From Earliella scabrosa (lineage: Eukaryota; Basidiomycota; Agaricomycetes; Polyporales; Polyporaceae), in contig JABYQQ010000008.1 of the NCBI GenBank assembly GCA_022605405.1, positions 248,001 to 312,000 on the forward strand: a stretch of DNA of 64,000 bases, in the 5' to 3' direction. Below are positions 1 to 10,525 of the stretch, in pieces (within the stretch, counting starts at the first letter, position 1; every line of letters starts with the position of its first letter). Under the pieces are notes generated by a model that saw only the letters and a program-made list of their open reading frames with translations, did no database searches and had not been told where the DNA came from. A program made the position numbers and the translations under genes.

Positions 1-367
1 TTGGCACCGCCCGCACTGCCACTGCCCTCGTCGACGCGATCGCGGGATTGATCGATCGCGGGATTGATCGATCGATGTTGAATGTCAATGAACATTGGAC
101 CTCATCAGACCTAGGCCTCGTCTCGTACTCGTACTCGTACTACAGGCAAGTCACGGTAAGTAACATTAATCAAGTTCTCAACGAGCACCATCCCCCGTTG
201 GGCGGTGACTAGTACACGTTGGCTGCATGCCCGCGACGTGCATGGGCATCTCGTGCTGCGTGGCGAGAGAATCCGACCGTCATCGGCATGGCTGCCAGTG
301 GCCCTGGATGCCCATGACCACGATGCGCGGTAAGCGATCGTGTACATCCGAGTACACGCGTGGACAA
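1..367. other. gene-poor left edge
   Basis: No gene is recognised here. The stretch contains a 16-base unit repeated twice in tandem (39-70, unit starting ATCGCGGGATTG) and a short CTCGTA hexamer run (about 122-140). It lies downstream of the minus-strand gene that ends at 368. Confidence 0.5.
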
Positions 368-2109
368 CTAGACGACATTCTGTCGCTCTGCCGCAGTCCG
401 GCAACTGTCCACCTCGCTCACAGAGTTGCTAGAATGACGGCTATGAGTATCAGGGCACGCGATATTCAGTTGACGATCCATAACATACCGGGTTTCATCC
501 TTGTCTTTCGCCTCGTCTTCCTCAAGTTCAAGTTCATCAGGCTGTGGGGTACCGCGTCGAGGCCACAGGGAATCCGTAAGGCGGCGGATGGCAGAACGGC
601 GACGATGATTAAGGCGACCTCCAGACTCCAAGTCCTCCACCGCTGTCGACGCCCCGGTTGCGCCGGCTAAGTTGGAGATCTTCTCACCTTCGTCGTCTGA
701 CTGATCGTCAGGAGGAAGGGGCTCTGCGTCGCGCGTCCTAACGACCTGTCAGTCATGACAGCATGATAGCGTACCAGCGGCACATACCTCATATATGCGA
801 GGAAGGCTGCGTATGCCGTACGTGCGTCGGTAAAGAGCGACTCCAGGAGCTTCCGGTCACTATCGTTCAGCTCGCTGGCCTGTTCGGTCAACGACGCGGG
901 GAAGGGCTCTGGAGACCGTTCTCCCGAATGAGCCATCTGTGAGATCGCCTCGATCACCGTACTCTTCCACAAACGCCATGTGCGCGTGTCGTTGGGGAGA
1001 AGGTCGTGCAGGACGTCCTCCAAAGTGACCGCGTCCATGTCCTTTGACTCGGATAGTACAAGCAGTACGAATACGACCACGGTGGTCCTCGTGCCTAGCT
1101 TGTATTTCAGCATGCGCGGCTTCTTGAGCACTTGGTTAACCAAAATGCGGCGCTGGATGCTCTCCTTGTCTAACGAGGACAGATAGGAGTTGTAGATCCA
1201 AGATACCGCAAGCGAGCACAGGAACATGATCTGTCCGAAGATCTCTCCTTGCGGGACAACGAGTAACTGCACAAGAAATTGCACAGTGAGAAGTAGCGAA
1301 GAGATGCCGATGTTGATGTGTTTCGGTGCGCTCTTGTACTCCAGCGAGAACTGGCCTCTGGTTATGGGGTTGACGGCATCCTCACGCCCTAGGAGGATCA
1401 CCATCTGCCCCCCACTTTCCAGAATGCCGTCGCCGGGGGGCGAACCAACCGCGGATTTCGGACGTGTAAACGTGAACACGCCCTGGGCGATGAGCCAGCA
1501 GCTCGCTCCGCTGCAGAGCATCCCCAAGACTATCATGTAGAAGCATAGCCAGTCTTGTGTGAGGGCGCACATGACAGCGGTAGTAACGGAGGCGAGGATG
1601 GGGATCACAGCAACGTAGCTGGAGAACCGCTCGTTGTGCGGATGGAAGACTTTGCGCGACCGGTGATGCAGATGTGCGACGGTGACTGTGGCGGGCGTGG
1701 TCTCGCGAGCGCCCGCTGGGATAGCCCACGCCTCCTCTGGCCGGTGTTTGCACTCCTGGAGAAGGAGGTGCGCGAGGTGACCGGTTTTCGACATCACGGT
1801 ACCCGACCGCACTCCCCGATACCTAGGACCGGCGGTCCCATCCAGTTCGAAGAGGACGGCAGGATCAATGGGGGATCCGGGGTAGAGTCCGCCAAAGAAC
1901 CGAGACCTGGCTGCGAGGCGCCCATAGCGCTTCGCGATCTCGTAGCTCCCTGGGGAGTTGTACCAACCCAACCATTTCCTGCCCTTGTAGATGTGGACTG
2001 TGGACATGGCTGAGACGGCGACGTCACCGCCGAAGAAGCCGGCCACGCCGGAGATGTCGAGGTTGAGGTCGGAGTCTCGCAGAGGAATATGATCGGGAGA
2101 AATGAACAT
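368..2109 (-). CDS. multi-pass membrane protein, tandem paralog 1 of 3 (function unknown)
   Basis: Unrecognised family shared with the genes at 3307-4770 and 6029-7273. My model has three exons (2109-788, 737-489, 440-368), giving about 547 residues; introns 787-738 (50 bases) and 488-441 (48 bases) both start GTATGT. The N-terminus has the family block DISGVAGFFGGDVAV, then GRKWLGWYNSPGSY, a globular stretch, two or three hydrophobic segments around residues 170-220, a conserved D/GDGILE..VILLG segment, two more hydrophobic segments (LLTVQFLVQLLVVPQG..FGQIMF), the LGTRTT motif and LLPNDTRTW. Unlike its siblings, it gains an acidic, charged C-terminal tail (about 110 residues, EEDEAKDKDE) from the last two exons. 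A TATA-like GTATATAC lies about 125 bases upstream on the minus strand. Family membership and hydrophobic segments are seen directly; any transport or signalling role would be a guess. Confidence 0.7.
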
Positions 2110-3306
2110 TTTGCGTCGTCGCTGAACGGGGAGAGGGCAGTCGGAATATTCGTAGTTGTGAGGGTGTAGACTCGGCTCGGGGCAGAGGCGAGGGGTGCAC
2201 TGGGCTGCAGCGTTGGAGGTTCGGCCAGGCCGAGTATATACGAGCGATCAGCGTCATTGGGCGGGCCTCATGTCGATGCTTCTCGTCCACGCACGCTCTG
2301 AGCGCGATTTGGGACCAACGAGGCTGACGTCCAGATTCGTCGAAATGCTCGCCGGAGTTTGGCGAGGGCTCGACATAGCATGTCTGCTACATCGATCGAT
2401 GCGATGTTGATTCTGCCTCGCGCAGCAGCGTGGACCTCTAGAAGCATGGGCGGCGTAGCAGTGTAGAAGAGGGGCGTGTGTGGGAAGAGGCTGCGACATC
2501 GATAAGTGAGTTCTGCCATTGTCCTGTCAGTGTACAGAGAAACCTTGTCCACACGAGTCCTGAAGATGACAATGCCAGGACGAGAGGTCGAACAGAGCCT
2601 AATACGACATGGTGATTGAGAGGGTCCAGGTTGTACAAGGTGTACGCAGCTTCGGCGCGGTGGATGAAAGGCGCCGCTGCCATCAGGCAGTGCGAGAAGC
2701 ATAAACACCACATTCGACGTGAGTAAAACCCAGCGCTCCGAGTCCGAATCCACCGCTGTCATGTCGTGGGCGGTGTGGAACGTAATATTACGCTCAGCGG
2801 CCATGAGCTCAGTCAGACTCGTACACTCCTCCCAACTAGAAGTCCTGGTTCACAGCGGTCAGGGCTTCTGAGTACCGTATACCTAATATGGGGCATAAGA
2901 AGTATGTATCCCGCATGTCAGAAGAAACCTTCACGTACCCTTGCATCAGCATTGACTGATCATGGGGCCCACGAAGGTCGGGACAGGTTTCCGGACAGTC
3001 TGGGCGTGCAGCAGTGTCAACTTTGGTTCTGTGAATGCCATGAGCAGATTGAAACACGGACTTGGCACTGGAACAACAAACATTACTCGACAAGTACAAG
3101 CAGTCGGCCGCATGAGATAGCTATTCGTAGCACATGCCAGTATCCAGATTCAGCCACAAGTAACAGCGAAGGTACGGATCGACATTATTAGCATGGAGAC
3201 TCATCCTGGACACGACGACCGTCGACGCATTCAGACCGCGACGAAGCCACTTTGATTGTGAGGGATCGCAGAGGCTGCGTCGGAGCTTAGCCTGTAAACA
3301 GCGAAA
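2110..3306. other. intergenic stretch with promoter of paralog 1
   Basis: Separates paralogs 1 and 2. It holds the paralog 1 promoter (palindrome TCGGCCAGGCCGA at 2221-2233 next to a TATA-like site at 2234-2241). A 178-codon open frame on the minus strand (2268-2804) shows no recognisable domain and I do not call it a gene. Nothing else is seen. Confidence 0.4.
2221..2241 (-). promoter_or_regulatory. TATA-like site and palindrome upstream of paralog 1
   Basis: GTATATAC at 2234-2241 on the minus strand lies about 125 bases upstream of the ATG at 2109, followed directly by the 13-base palindrome TCGGCCTGGCCGA. The siblings also carry TATA-like sites upstream, so inducible TATA-type promoters are plausible. 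Confidence 0.35.
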
Positions 3307-4770
3307 TCAAGTTAGCGCAGCCCTATATCGAGTGAACGAGTATGCTGACTTCGACGACGGGGACGCGTCTCTGCGATGTGGACGTACTGTATCAGTATGC
3401 GAGAGTTCAGAGAGTTGCCTGAGTGAGACGTACCCTTGGATGCGCTTGTACAGCTGAACCGCGGCATCGACGTCCTCCAGGAGGTTCTTCAGAAGTGGAG
3501 TCTTCCTCGATTGGTCGAGGGAGTGGTATCGGGACGATAGGGCAGGTTTCTCCAGGTCCATGATGTGCGGAAGAGTCATTTCCCTCCACAGCCTCCAGTC
3601 GGATGTGTCGTTGGGGAGCAATTCGTCCAGGACTTTGATGAGTGCCGTCTTCATCTGCTCCGGATCCGGGGTCTTGGACGACAAATGTGGGAGGAGGCGA
3701 AGTAATAGGAAGACTGACATCGCAGTTCGGGTCCCAAACTTGTACTTCGTCTTCCGTGGGTCCTTGAGGATCTTCGTTGTGACGATCTGCCGTTGGAGGC
3801 TCTCGCGGTCGATCGAAGCCAGGAAGGCTGTATACATCCACGATGCCGCGAGTGACGCCAAGAACATGAGCTGGCCAAAGAGCGTCCCGAGGGGAATGAC
3901 GAGTAGTTGTGCGAGGAATTGGATGGTGAGGAGGAGGGCGCAAATGCCAATCAGATGGTATTGTGGCTTCCCACGGAACTTGAGCGAGAACTTGCCCCTG
4001 GTGATCGTATTGACCGCGCCCTCCTCGCCGAGCAGCAGAATGACATCCTCTCCATCACCACCGAGGATGCCATCCCCAAGGGGTACTCCCTCAGCGGGAG
4101 TTGGGTGGCTCACGCACAGATCACCTGAGCCGATGACGAGGCATGACACGCCGCTGGCGAAGGCGCCGTACAGGATCAAGGCGAATGAGAACCAATCGTC
4201 GGCGACAAGCACGCACAGAATGCATGCGAAGATGGTGACGAGGATGGGAAAGAAGGCGAGGTAGGTGGATAATTCGCCGCTGAGAGCTGGGTGTAGTTCC
4301 GGTTCGACGGGGGTGTAATGCAGGTCGACCACTGTCAAGGTCGCCACCTTGCTGATTCTTCCTCCAGCAGTGTTGCCGGGCTCGACATTCGCTTTCCTAC
4401 ACTCCTCCATGAGCAGGTATCCTAGTTGACCGGTCTTGCCCAATATAGTCCCCGAATGGACTCCGCGAAAGGCGGGTCCGTCCTTTCCATCCAAACCAAA
4501 GAGAACGGCGGGGTCAACGTTCACCCCGGGATAGAGGCCATCCCACAGCCGCGAGTCGCAGAGGACACCGTAGCTCTTGGCGATGTCGTAGCTTCCGGGG
4601 GAGTTATACCAGCCGAGCCATTTCCGACCACGGTAGATGTGAACGGTGGACATAGCTGCTACGGCGACGTCGCCCCCGAAGAAGCCCGCTACTCCGGAGA
4701 TATCGAAGTTGTACTTTGACTTCACGTTGTCGAGTTCGGTGAGCGCATGATGGAATATCGCGATGGGCAT
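3307..4770 (-). CDS. multi-pass membrane protein, tandem paralog 2 of 3 (function unknown)
   Basis: Closest sibling of the gene at 368-2109. I start it at the ATG at 4770 (MPIAIFHHAL), because paralog 1 also starts about 20 residues before DISGVAGFFGGD; an in-frame open region runs further upstream but reads through the TATA-like promoter. One intron of 63 bases with GTACGT..CGCAG ends near the 3' end leaves about 466 residues; being a multiple of three and stop-free, it could be retained. Conserved blocks in order: DISGVAGFFGGDVAVAAM, GRKWLGWYNSPGSY, hydrophobic pair around residues 170-215, GDGILGGDGEDVILLLGEEG, hydrophobic pair LLLTIQFLAQLLVIPLG, KYKFGTRTAMSVFLLL and LLPNDTSDWRLW. No enzyme motif is seen. 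The short C-terminus lacks the acidic tail of paralog 1. The sequence supports family membership and membrane topology only. Confidence 0.7.
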   Translation of the reverse strand: MPIAIFHHALTELDNVKSKYNFDISGVAGFFGGDVAVAAMSTVHIYRGRKWLGWYNSPGSYDIAKSYGVLCDSRLWDGLYPGVNVDPAVLFGLDGKDGPAFRGVHSGTILGKTGQLGYLLMEECRKANVEPGNTAGGRISKVATLTVVDLHYTPVEPELHPALSGELSTYLAFFPILVTIFACILCVLVADDWFSFALILYGAFASGVSCLVIGSGDLCVSHPTPAEGVPLGDGILGGDGEDVILLLGEEGAVNTITRGKFSLKFRGKPQYHLIGICALLLTIQFLAQLLVIPLGTLFGQLMFLASLAASWMYTAFLASIDRESLQRQIVTTKILKDPRKTKYKFGTRTAMSVFLLLRLLPHLSSKTPDPEQMKTALIKVLDELLPNDTSDWRLWREMTLPHIMDLEKPALSSRYHSLDQSRKTPLLKNLLEDVDAAVQLYKRIQGYVSLRQLSELSHTDTVRPHRRDASPSSKSAYSFTRYRAALT

Positions 4771-6028
4771 GGGGATGATTGGATGATGGGGAAAGGTGTG
4801 CAGCGAAGATGCGAAGGAAGCTGAGGTTGGAGTACTGCAGGCTTGCAATATATATCTACACAACAGTCTGGATGACTTGACATGAACCGCGCGACGAGAC
4901 CACCGTGCACTACGGATACGTACACCAGCACGCATAGCCAGGCGTGGGCTGTCACATCGAGTCCGCAGTTGCGCGAGGTATCCGGCAGGTGGTAGTAGAG
5001 CACCTAGTGTCGGACCAGCTATTACTGTAGTACCGTGACGCTGTCAAGATGGTTGTAACACTGCTATAACCCGTAATCAGACTCGGAGCTTGACTCAACA
5101 GGCCAGGAAAATAAACTCGCGGGTTCGACGTCTGACCTGCTAACTTAGCTGGCGACCTGTAATCAGGGCCATCTTCTCCAGCGTCGATGATTCATTGGTA
5201 GCAGTTATCGTTGATGAATCTTGCGTCCATTAAGTCGGGGTGACGCTGCCAGGTCCGACTGTGGCCCGGGCCCGGGTTGTCTCCCCTAGGCAGACGATGG
5301 GACCTACTGAGGGGGGATAGACGGTCCTTAGGGCCCGGGCCACATCCGGCAACTACGCAGCTTGAACGGACTCGGAGCCGCACCTCATTGACAGTCTTCT
5401 GACGGAGATTAACAAGGTGTGGGTGGACTGCTCGCGCAGCCAGAGCAGGCGAAGGGCAGAGGCGGACGGCTAGGTTCAAGTAGCGTTACCAGGGAATTTG
5501 GTCGTTGAACAAAAGGTGGCGGTCCGCCGGCCGACTCCGACAGGCGCCTATGTACCACGGTTGGGGTCTCCTCTAGGCTCTGGGTCTCCTGCCAGGCAAC
5601 TTGTTGGCCAACACTATGTACATGTAGCAACAATCCGCGCGGAGCGAGCTATCGCTCTCAAGGACACAATGCAATATCTTTATTTGTACTCGACCGGGAC
5701 TTGAGATACATCAGCTGGTTGGAGTCGATTAAGGACCAAGAATCGAAATCACTGGAACGTATGACTGCGCGGGCCAGCCTCAGCCAGAGGAAACCAGATC
5801 AATCACGATTTAGGGTAGTAGGACAGAAAGTCTAAGGAGTCAAGGCCATAGGGAGGGCAAACATAGCACAGATACAGCTCAGATGGTGGCCACAACCAGA
5901 ACGCACCTCTTCGGTCTGAGGGGTACATCGTTCGTGTTTGTATTACAATCTACTCAGTATCAGTAAGGTCGGGTATCATAGCAGAGGGTATTGTGCACAA
6001 CAAACTGTACATGAATCCAGGTGTCCTC
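4771..6028. other. intergenic stretch with GC palindrome
   Basis: Between paralogs 2 and 3. It contains the paralog 2 promoter with a TATATAT run near 4849-4857 and an inverted repeat with 13-base GC-only arms (see 5261-5343). No reading frame with recognisable coding content is seen. Confidence 0.45.
5261..5343. repeat. GC-rich inverted repeat (hairpin)
   Basis: Arms GTGGCCCGGGCCC (5261-5273) and GGGCCCGGGCCAC (5331-5343) are exact complements with 57 bases between. The similarity continues weakly inward (a CCCC run facing a GGGG run), so the whole 83 bases may be a small foldback element or a decayed one. Confidence 0.5.
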
Positions 6029-7273
6029 TCAGTACTTCGATGCAGTAAACTTCGCGTATGCCTCCACGGCGGCCTGTGCATCGCCAAAGAGCGTACCAAG
6101 AAGCTTCGTCTCGTTGGCATTGAACGTAGACGCGGTCTCGCGCTGCGCACCCACGAAAGTCGGCTTCTCGTCGCGCAGCCTGCGGGCCACCGTCTGGCGC
6201 CATGTGTTCCAAACAGGAGTGTTGTTGGGGAGGAGGAGGGCAAGTTGCTCCTCGACGTTCGTCGGCTTGAGCACCTGCATCAAAAACACCGCCGCAGTCG
6301 TCCTCGTGCCGAGGCTGTAGCGACTCATCATCGGTGCCTTCAAGAGGTCCTCGAGTACGAGGCGCTTGTGGGCTGCCTTCTCCTGCGACGCGACGTAGGC
6401 GTTGAAGATCCAAGAGATGGTCATGGAGAGGAGGAATATGAGCTGGCCCATGATCGTTCCGAATGGGACGCAGAGAAGTTGAACGAAACACTGGACCGTC
6501 AACAATGTACCCCCGAGCTTAGTTCTCTTGAGTGCGCTCTCGTTCTTGAATCGAAGTGTGAAGCGTCCGCGGGTGATAGAGGCGACGGCGCCTTCCGTAC
6601 CCTTCAGGATAACCATTTCGTTTCCAATTTCAAGATACCCATCACCAGCGGGGGCACCCTGGGTGGTAGCGGGACGAGTGAAAGTAAGGTCTCCCTTTTG
6701 GAGGAACGTCGACGCTGTCCCGTTAACGAGCATGCCCAAAATGATCAGACCCATCGTCTTGTAATCACCAAGGACACCGCAAGCAGCGGCAGCGGTGGCA
6801 CTTGCGGCAATAGGAACAATGACGGGTGCGTTAATCCTCGCCACTGGGTGTGCCTCGCTCTCGGGCGCGCTTGGGAGGTCAACGACAGTGACAGAGATGG
6901 GAGCCGTGACACGGCCCTCGACGACCTGGATGGGAAGGTTCCTCGTGCACTCTACGAGGAGTTTGGCGATGGGGCCAGTTGTGGGCATGACCGTGCCAGA
7001 GAACGTCGCGGTATACTTCGGGCCGTGAGTCGCTTCCGAAGTGGACGTCAAGGCGGTGGGTTCGGCGCTCACACCGGGATGGACGCCATCCCAAACCAGG
7101 GCCTGCGATAGCGCAGCATAGCCCTTCCCGGTCCCGTACGTGCCGGGCGAGTTGTAGAGGGCGGGAACACGGCGGCGTCCGCTGACGTATGCAGCCTGGT
7201 GAGCTCCCAAAGTCTGCTCGCTACCAGCGAAGCCTAGGAGAGAGCTGGTGAAGAAGGTGTGTGATTGGTCCAT
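6029..7273 (-). CDS. multi-pass membrane protein, tandem paralog 3 of 3 (function unknown)
   Basis: Single-exon gene of 414 residues, the most diverged intact sibling. It keeps YNSPGTYGTGKGYA, GDGYLEIGNEMVILKGTEGA, the hydrophobic pair LLTVQCFVQLLCVPFG..GQLIFLLSM, RYSLGTRTTAAVFLM and LLLPNNTPVWNTW, ending AYAKFTASKY. The DISGVAGFFGGD block near the N-terminus is missing, replaced by a serine- and alanine-rich start. About four hydrophobic segments (residues 130-185 and 235-280) suggest an integral membrane protein. A TATAAA lies near 7471-7476 on the minus strand, about 200 bases upstream. Base composition of codons is strongly GC-ending, as expected of an expressed gene. The antisense open frame across it (plus 5993-7111) is a shadow. 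Confidence 0.72.
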   Translation of the reverse strand: MDQSHTFFTSSLLGFAGSEQTLGAHQAAYVSGRRRVPALYNSPGTYGTGKGYAALSQALVWDGVHPGVSAEPTALTSTSEATHGPKYTATFSGTVMPTTGPIAKLLVECTRNLPIQVVEGRVTAPISVTVVDLPSAPESEAHPVARINAPVIVPIAASATAAAACGVLGDYKTMGLIILGMLVNGTASTFLQKGDLTFTRPATTQGAPAGDGYLEIGNEMVILKGTEGAVASITRGRFTLRFKNESALKRTKLGGTLLTVQCFVQLLCVPFGTIMGQLIFLLSMTISWIFNAYVASQEKAAHKRLVLEDLLKAPMMSRYSLGTRTTAAVFLMQVLKPTNVEEQLALLLPNNTPVWNTWRQTVARRLRDEKPTFVGAQRETASTFNANETKLLGTLFGDAQAAVEAYAKFTASKY

Positions 7274-7470
7274 AGATGGCGTGGATGACTTGGTTGAGTG
7301 GCGAGATCTGTGGCGATTGGTTAGAGCTGAGATCGACTCTGTGACGAGCGATACTCACCGGAAAGCTCAGGGACGAGAGATCAGAAAAGCAGGGGTAAGG
7401 AGTAGCAGCGAGGGTGGAGGGGAGGGACAGAAGTGCGACGTGAAAGAAGGTTTGCTTGCTGGACCCCGCG

Positions 7471-7476
7471 TTTATA
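7471..7476 (-). promoter_or_regulatory. TATA box upstream of paralog 3
   Basis: TATAAA on the minus strand followed by CGCGGGG, about 200 bases before the ATG at 7273. The distance would allow a long 5' leader. Confidence 0.35.
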
Positions 7477-7789
7477 CCATGGCAAGTCTGTGTGAAGTTT
7501 ACAGAAGGCGGTGTCGAGTCTGCTGACAGCCTGACCAAAGACAGCGCCCGACCACAATGAGGTTCTATACCGATTTCCAGCTGCCAGCGGCCGTAATTGC
7601 CACCTGCCCCGCCTCCTTGCTTCCGACTGTGTATTCTGTTATTCCTGTACAACAAAGGTTTGCTTTTGTCGGGTCGCCAGGTGCAACAGGGCGGCATGCG
7701 ATGCAAGCAACTCTCCAAAACAACTGCTCTAAACGTCGACTCAGAGGCTGTGCACAGTTCGTATACGGATAGCCTCGTAAACAAACCAT

Positions 7790-8310
7790 GCTTGATCAAT
7801 ATCTGTATCCGTCTCATTCTTCGCCACATATGCCGCAAAGGCTTTATATGCAATGCTTGCGTCTTGAAGACCCTTCTCAGCGAGAGGCTGTCCTCACCGC
7901 TGTACAAGACCTTTCATCCAGTCATCCGTCGTGAAGCACAGCTGCCTTCTAGACTCGATCTGACTTACTGCCGCCTCGTGCCACAGCTACCACACCAGGT
8001 GTCGCTCAGAAGCAACGCCTTACGTCGCGCAACTGAAAGCTGGAAGCACGAAGACGGCCGTGGACGCCCTGCCCCCGTCAAACATACGGTTCCCAAGGAT
8101 GTCCGCATTTGATGCGCTGCAGCAGATTCGATTTGCTGTGCACGAAAATTTGCCGGCAATTGAGCTAGATGGAGGAGAGAACATCTGACCGTGGTATGTG
8201 CCCTGCGGGACGAAGACGAACTGCAAAAGGAACTGCAGTCCGAAGAAGACTGAGCACCTGGTGTCTTTGGACGTTCTCGAACCGCAGGGAATGCGGGCGC
8301 GGGGAAGGGA
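7790..8310 (-). pseudogene. decayed fourth copy of the tandem membrane-protein family
   Basis: Minus-strand fragments in two or three frames match the family in the right order. LQFLLQFVFVPQG followed by HGQM matches VQFLVQLLVVPQG..FGQIM. GGRASTAVFVL matches LGTRTTVVVFVL. LLLSDTWCGSCGT matches LLPNDTRTWRLW. Near the 3' end KGLQDASIAYKAFAAYV matches the family end (LFGDAQAAVEAYAKF). Frame changes and stops (for example TGA just before the last block) separate them, and the N-terminal half is not found. This is a broken copy. Boundaries are approximate. Confidence 0.65.
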
Positions 8311-8345
8311 TGCGGCAAGAGCCCTGTCAGAAGCACGCATGCTCA

Positions 8346-9439
8346 CGATGGGTCGAGGGTGTGCGCTCTCGAGTCACCCGTGAGCCGTAGGAAGAGCGTG
8401 TTCCTGGACCACATCGTGGCAGTACACGCGTTCAGGATTGCCCATGGCCAGCCTAGTGTATGCGAGACCCATGACACAGGGCCCCGTCGATGATCATCAC
8501 GCCGCCATAGATATCACGATACACCACAGTATTATTGGGGCGAGAGTAGCTGAGATGAAGGAGATGACACTTCATCTGGATACATAGAGGATTCCTAGGA
8601 CGCTCGTCGTATTGAATTCGCGCCCAAGGTTCACAGCCGTCACGCCAACAGGAAACGATATCCTTCCATGGGTTGGCGTGGCGTCTGCATACCACAACTC
8701 TCCATTAGCATGACATCACGGGGCCCATGTACGCAGGAAATAGGATGCCTGCCCACCCTAGACGCAACAGTGCAGGAAAGTGAGTTCAGAAAGAACATCG
8801 GCTGTCCTGGGCAGTGTGCTCCAGAAACTGGGTCCTGAACCTAGCCGGTTGTCCGCAACGAACGTGTAACGACACACGGGCCTCCAGAACAGTTGTACCA
8901 GCCTCGTCAATTGGGCTGTGCATGGGCATAGGATAGCACCATGCGGCATCGGCACTCAAGCAGCCCGCCCATGGAGAGTGAGGCAATTAGAAGGTGGGTC
9001 CGGAGTGGGAGGAGAGGGGCACACTCCAATGAGGGTGTCCAGGTGATCCCGTAGAAGGCATACCGCACCCCATACCCAAGGCGGTATATGTATAGGTTAC
9101 GGACCATGCATCTCGACCGGCTCGAGCACCCTCTGTGACGAGGCAGTGTGACAGCTCGTACTCGCATTCCCTAGAAGAGAGGGTAATGATAGAATATGGA
9201 ACGCACCATTCAACCATGCTGTGGTCCGGGGAACAGACGTTATGAACGCGTAGTGGCGGTTGTGAACGTGTGTCTGATTGGAGATTACACGGCGCGTCCT
9301 GGAGGTGGCAGGGCTCAACGTTGCAAACTTCCATTCGGAAACGCACCTACTATCCCTCAAAGCGCAGAAATTTCAGCGACAGTCCAATTGGTGCTACATT
9401 GGGCTACAAATACAGCGATCGGCAACTTTCGAGATTTCG
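8346..9439. other. gene-poor stretch
   Basis: About 1.1 kb between the pseudogene and the NUDIX gene. Open frames here are short and of uncharacteristic composition; no domain, RNA gene or repeat is recognised. Confidence 0.5.
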
Positions 9440-10525
9440 TCACTTCGTATGACGGAGTTTCTCCGCGAGGTCGAACCCGGATGCTAGATGGTCGAGCCTA
9501 GCATCGATCACGTAACCCTGAGCAATGACAGTCAGCCAGTGTACGCGGTGTGCAGGGATACGACTGCTGACCTTCTCCTCGTATTCTGTAGACGTAAAGA
9601 TGGTTAGACGGAGAGCCTGACAGATGCACTGCCTATGTGGGTCGAACCTTTGAACACGGCAGTCAACTTGGACAGCTCAACGATGCGGGCGGTGATGAAC
9701 TCTCCAGGGTCGAGCTTCTGGGTGGGCATCTCGAGCTTCTCTGGGAATGGAACATCGACCATGACCAGCTTCATATTGGCATTGGTCATGCCTGGAGCAT
9801 GTGAGAACCTGATATGATAGCGGGAGCAGTTATGCAGACATACCTGGGTCGGACACAAGAAGCGGAGATGATTGGAGGATACTGGTCGCCTTGAACCCTG
9901 TCTCCTCCTCAAGTTCGCGAATAGCGGTCTCTTCCGGAGACTCGCCCTCACTGATCAATCCTGCGAAGACACCGTTCGATGAGGACCACCACGACAGACA
10001 TTGTGGTTGTGCATATAGACCCACCCGCGGGGAGTTCTATGTGGGCCAAATATCAGAACAGACCGACGCCGGTCGCGAGCCGTGCATGACTTACCGACAA
10101 CATAGCGATCCACCGGTGGCCGGAACTGCTCGATGATGATAGTGGAAGGCGCAAATGCACCTGATTCCGAGCGGAGAATGGCGAGAATGGCCACAGCTAG
10201 GTAGGCGTCGTCGAAATCACAGGACTACAGGTGTGGCGGGAGAGACTGACCATCCACGCCGCCAGACGAGCGCGTCGGCCGTTCCGCAAATTCCCAAAGC
10301 CGCTGGAGCACGCGATCAGACATGGGGAAAGTCGGAACGATGTGGCGGACGTGCCTCCTTTCCTGTGGGATCCTTGTACGTGCATTTCTTGAGCTTGACC
10401 CACCTGAAATCGAGAAACACGGAGCCCCGATGTCAGTTGCCTCGGAATGCGGGTGAGCCGACGGAGACTGACTTTGCGTCGGAGGTAGACAAGTCCTCGA
10501 CGGAGACGACCTTGGAGTCGGGCAT
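9440..10525 (-). CDS. YSA1: NUDIX hydrolase, ADP-ribose/ADP-sugar pyrophosphatase (YSA1/NUDT5 type)
   Basis: Hydrolyses ADP-ribose and related nucleoside diphosphosugars to AMP and sugar phosphate. The spliced protein is about 208 residues. It contains [22 protein letters not shown] and VDRYVVELPAG, then the Nudix box GX5EX7REUXEEXGU (residues [18 protein letters not shown] complete the motif), DPGEFI, and the typical end [15 protein letters not shown]. All are hallmarks of the YSA1/NUDT5 group. I count eight introns; the second appears to be GC-AG (GAG|GCACGT). The two final small exons (EYEEK and the one from GYVIDAR to the TGA at 9440-9442) lie outside the longest open frame. An in-frame upstream ATG at 10627 would add an Arg/Ser/Leu-rich leader that looks mitochondrial, so dual targeting is possible. 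The gene is divergent from the malate dehydrogenase gene at 10797. Confidence 0.88.

Noticed and set aside
2268..2804. 178-codon minus-strand open frame between paralogs 1 and 2
   Set aside because: No domain, irregular codon use, not linked to neighbouring exons; could not be supported as a gene.
5993..7111. 372-codon open frame on the plus strand
   Set aside because: It lies exactly antisense to paralog 3, which has family-conserved motifs; GC-ending codons open the opposite frame.
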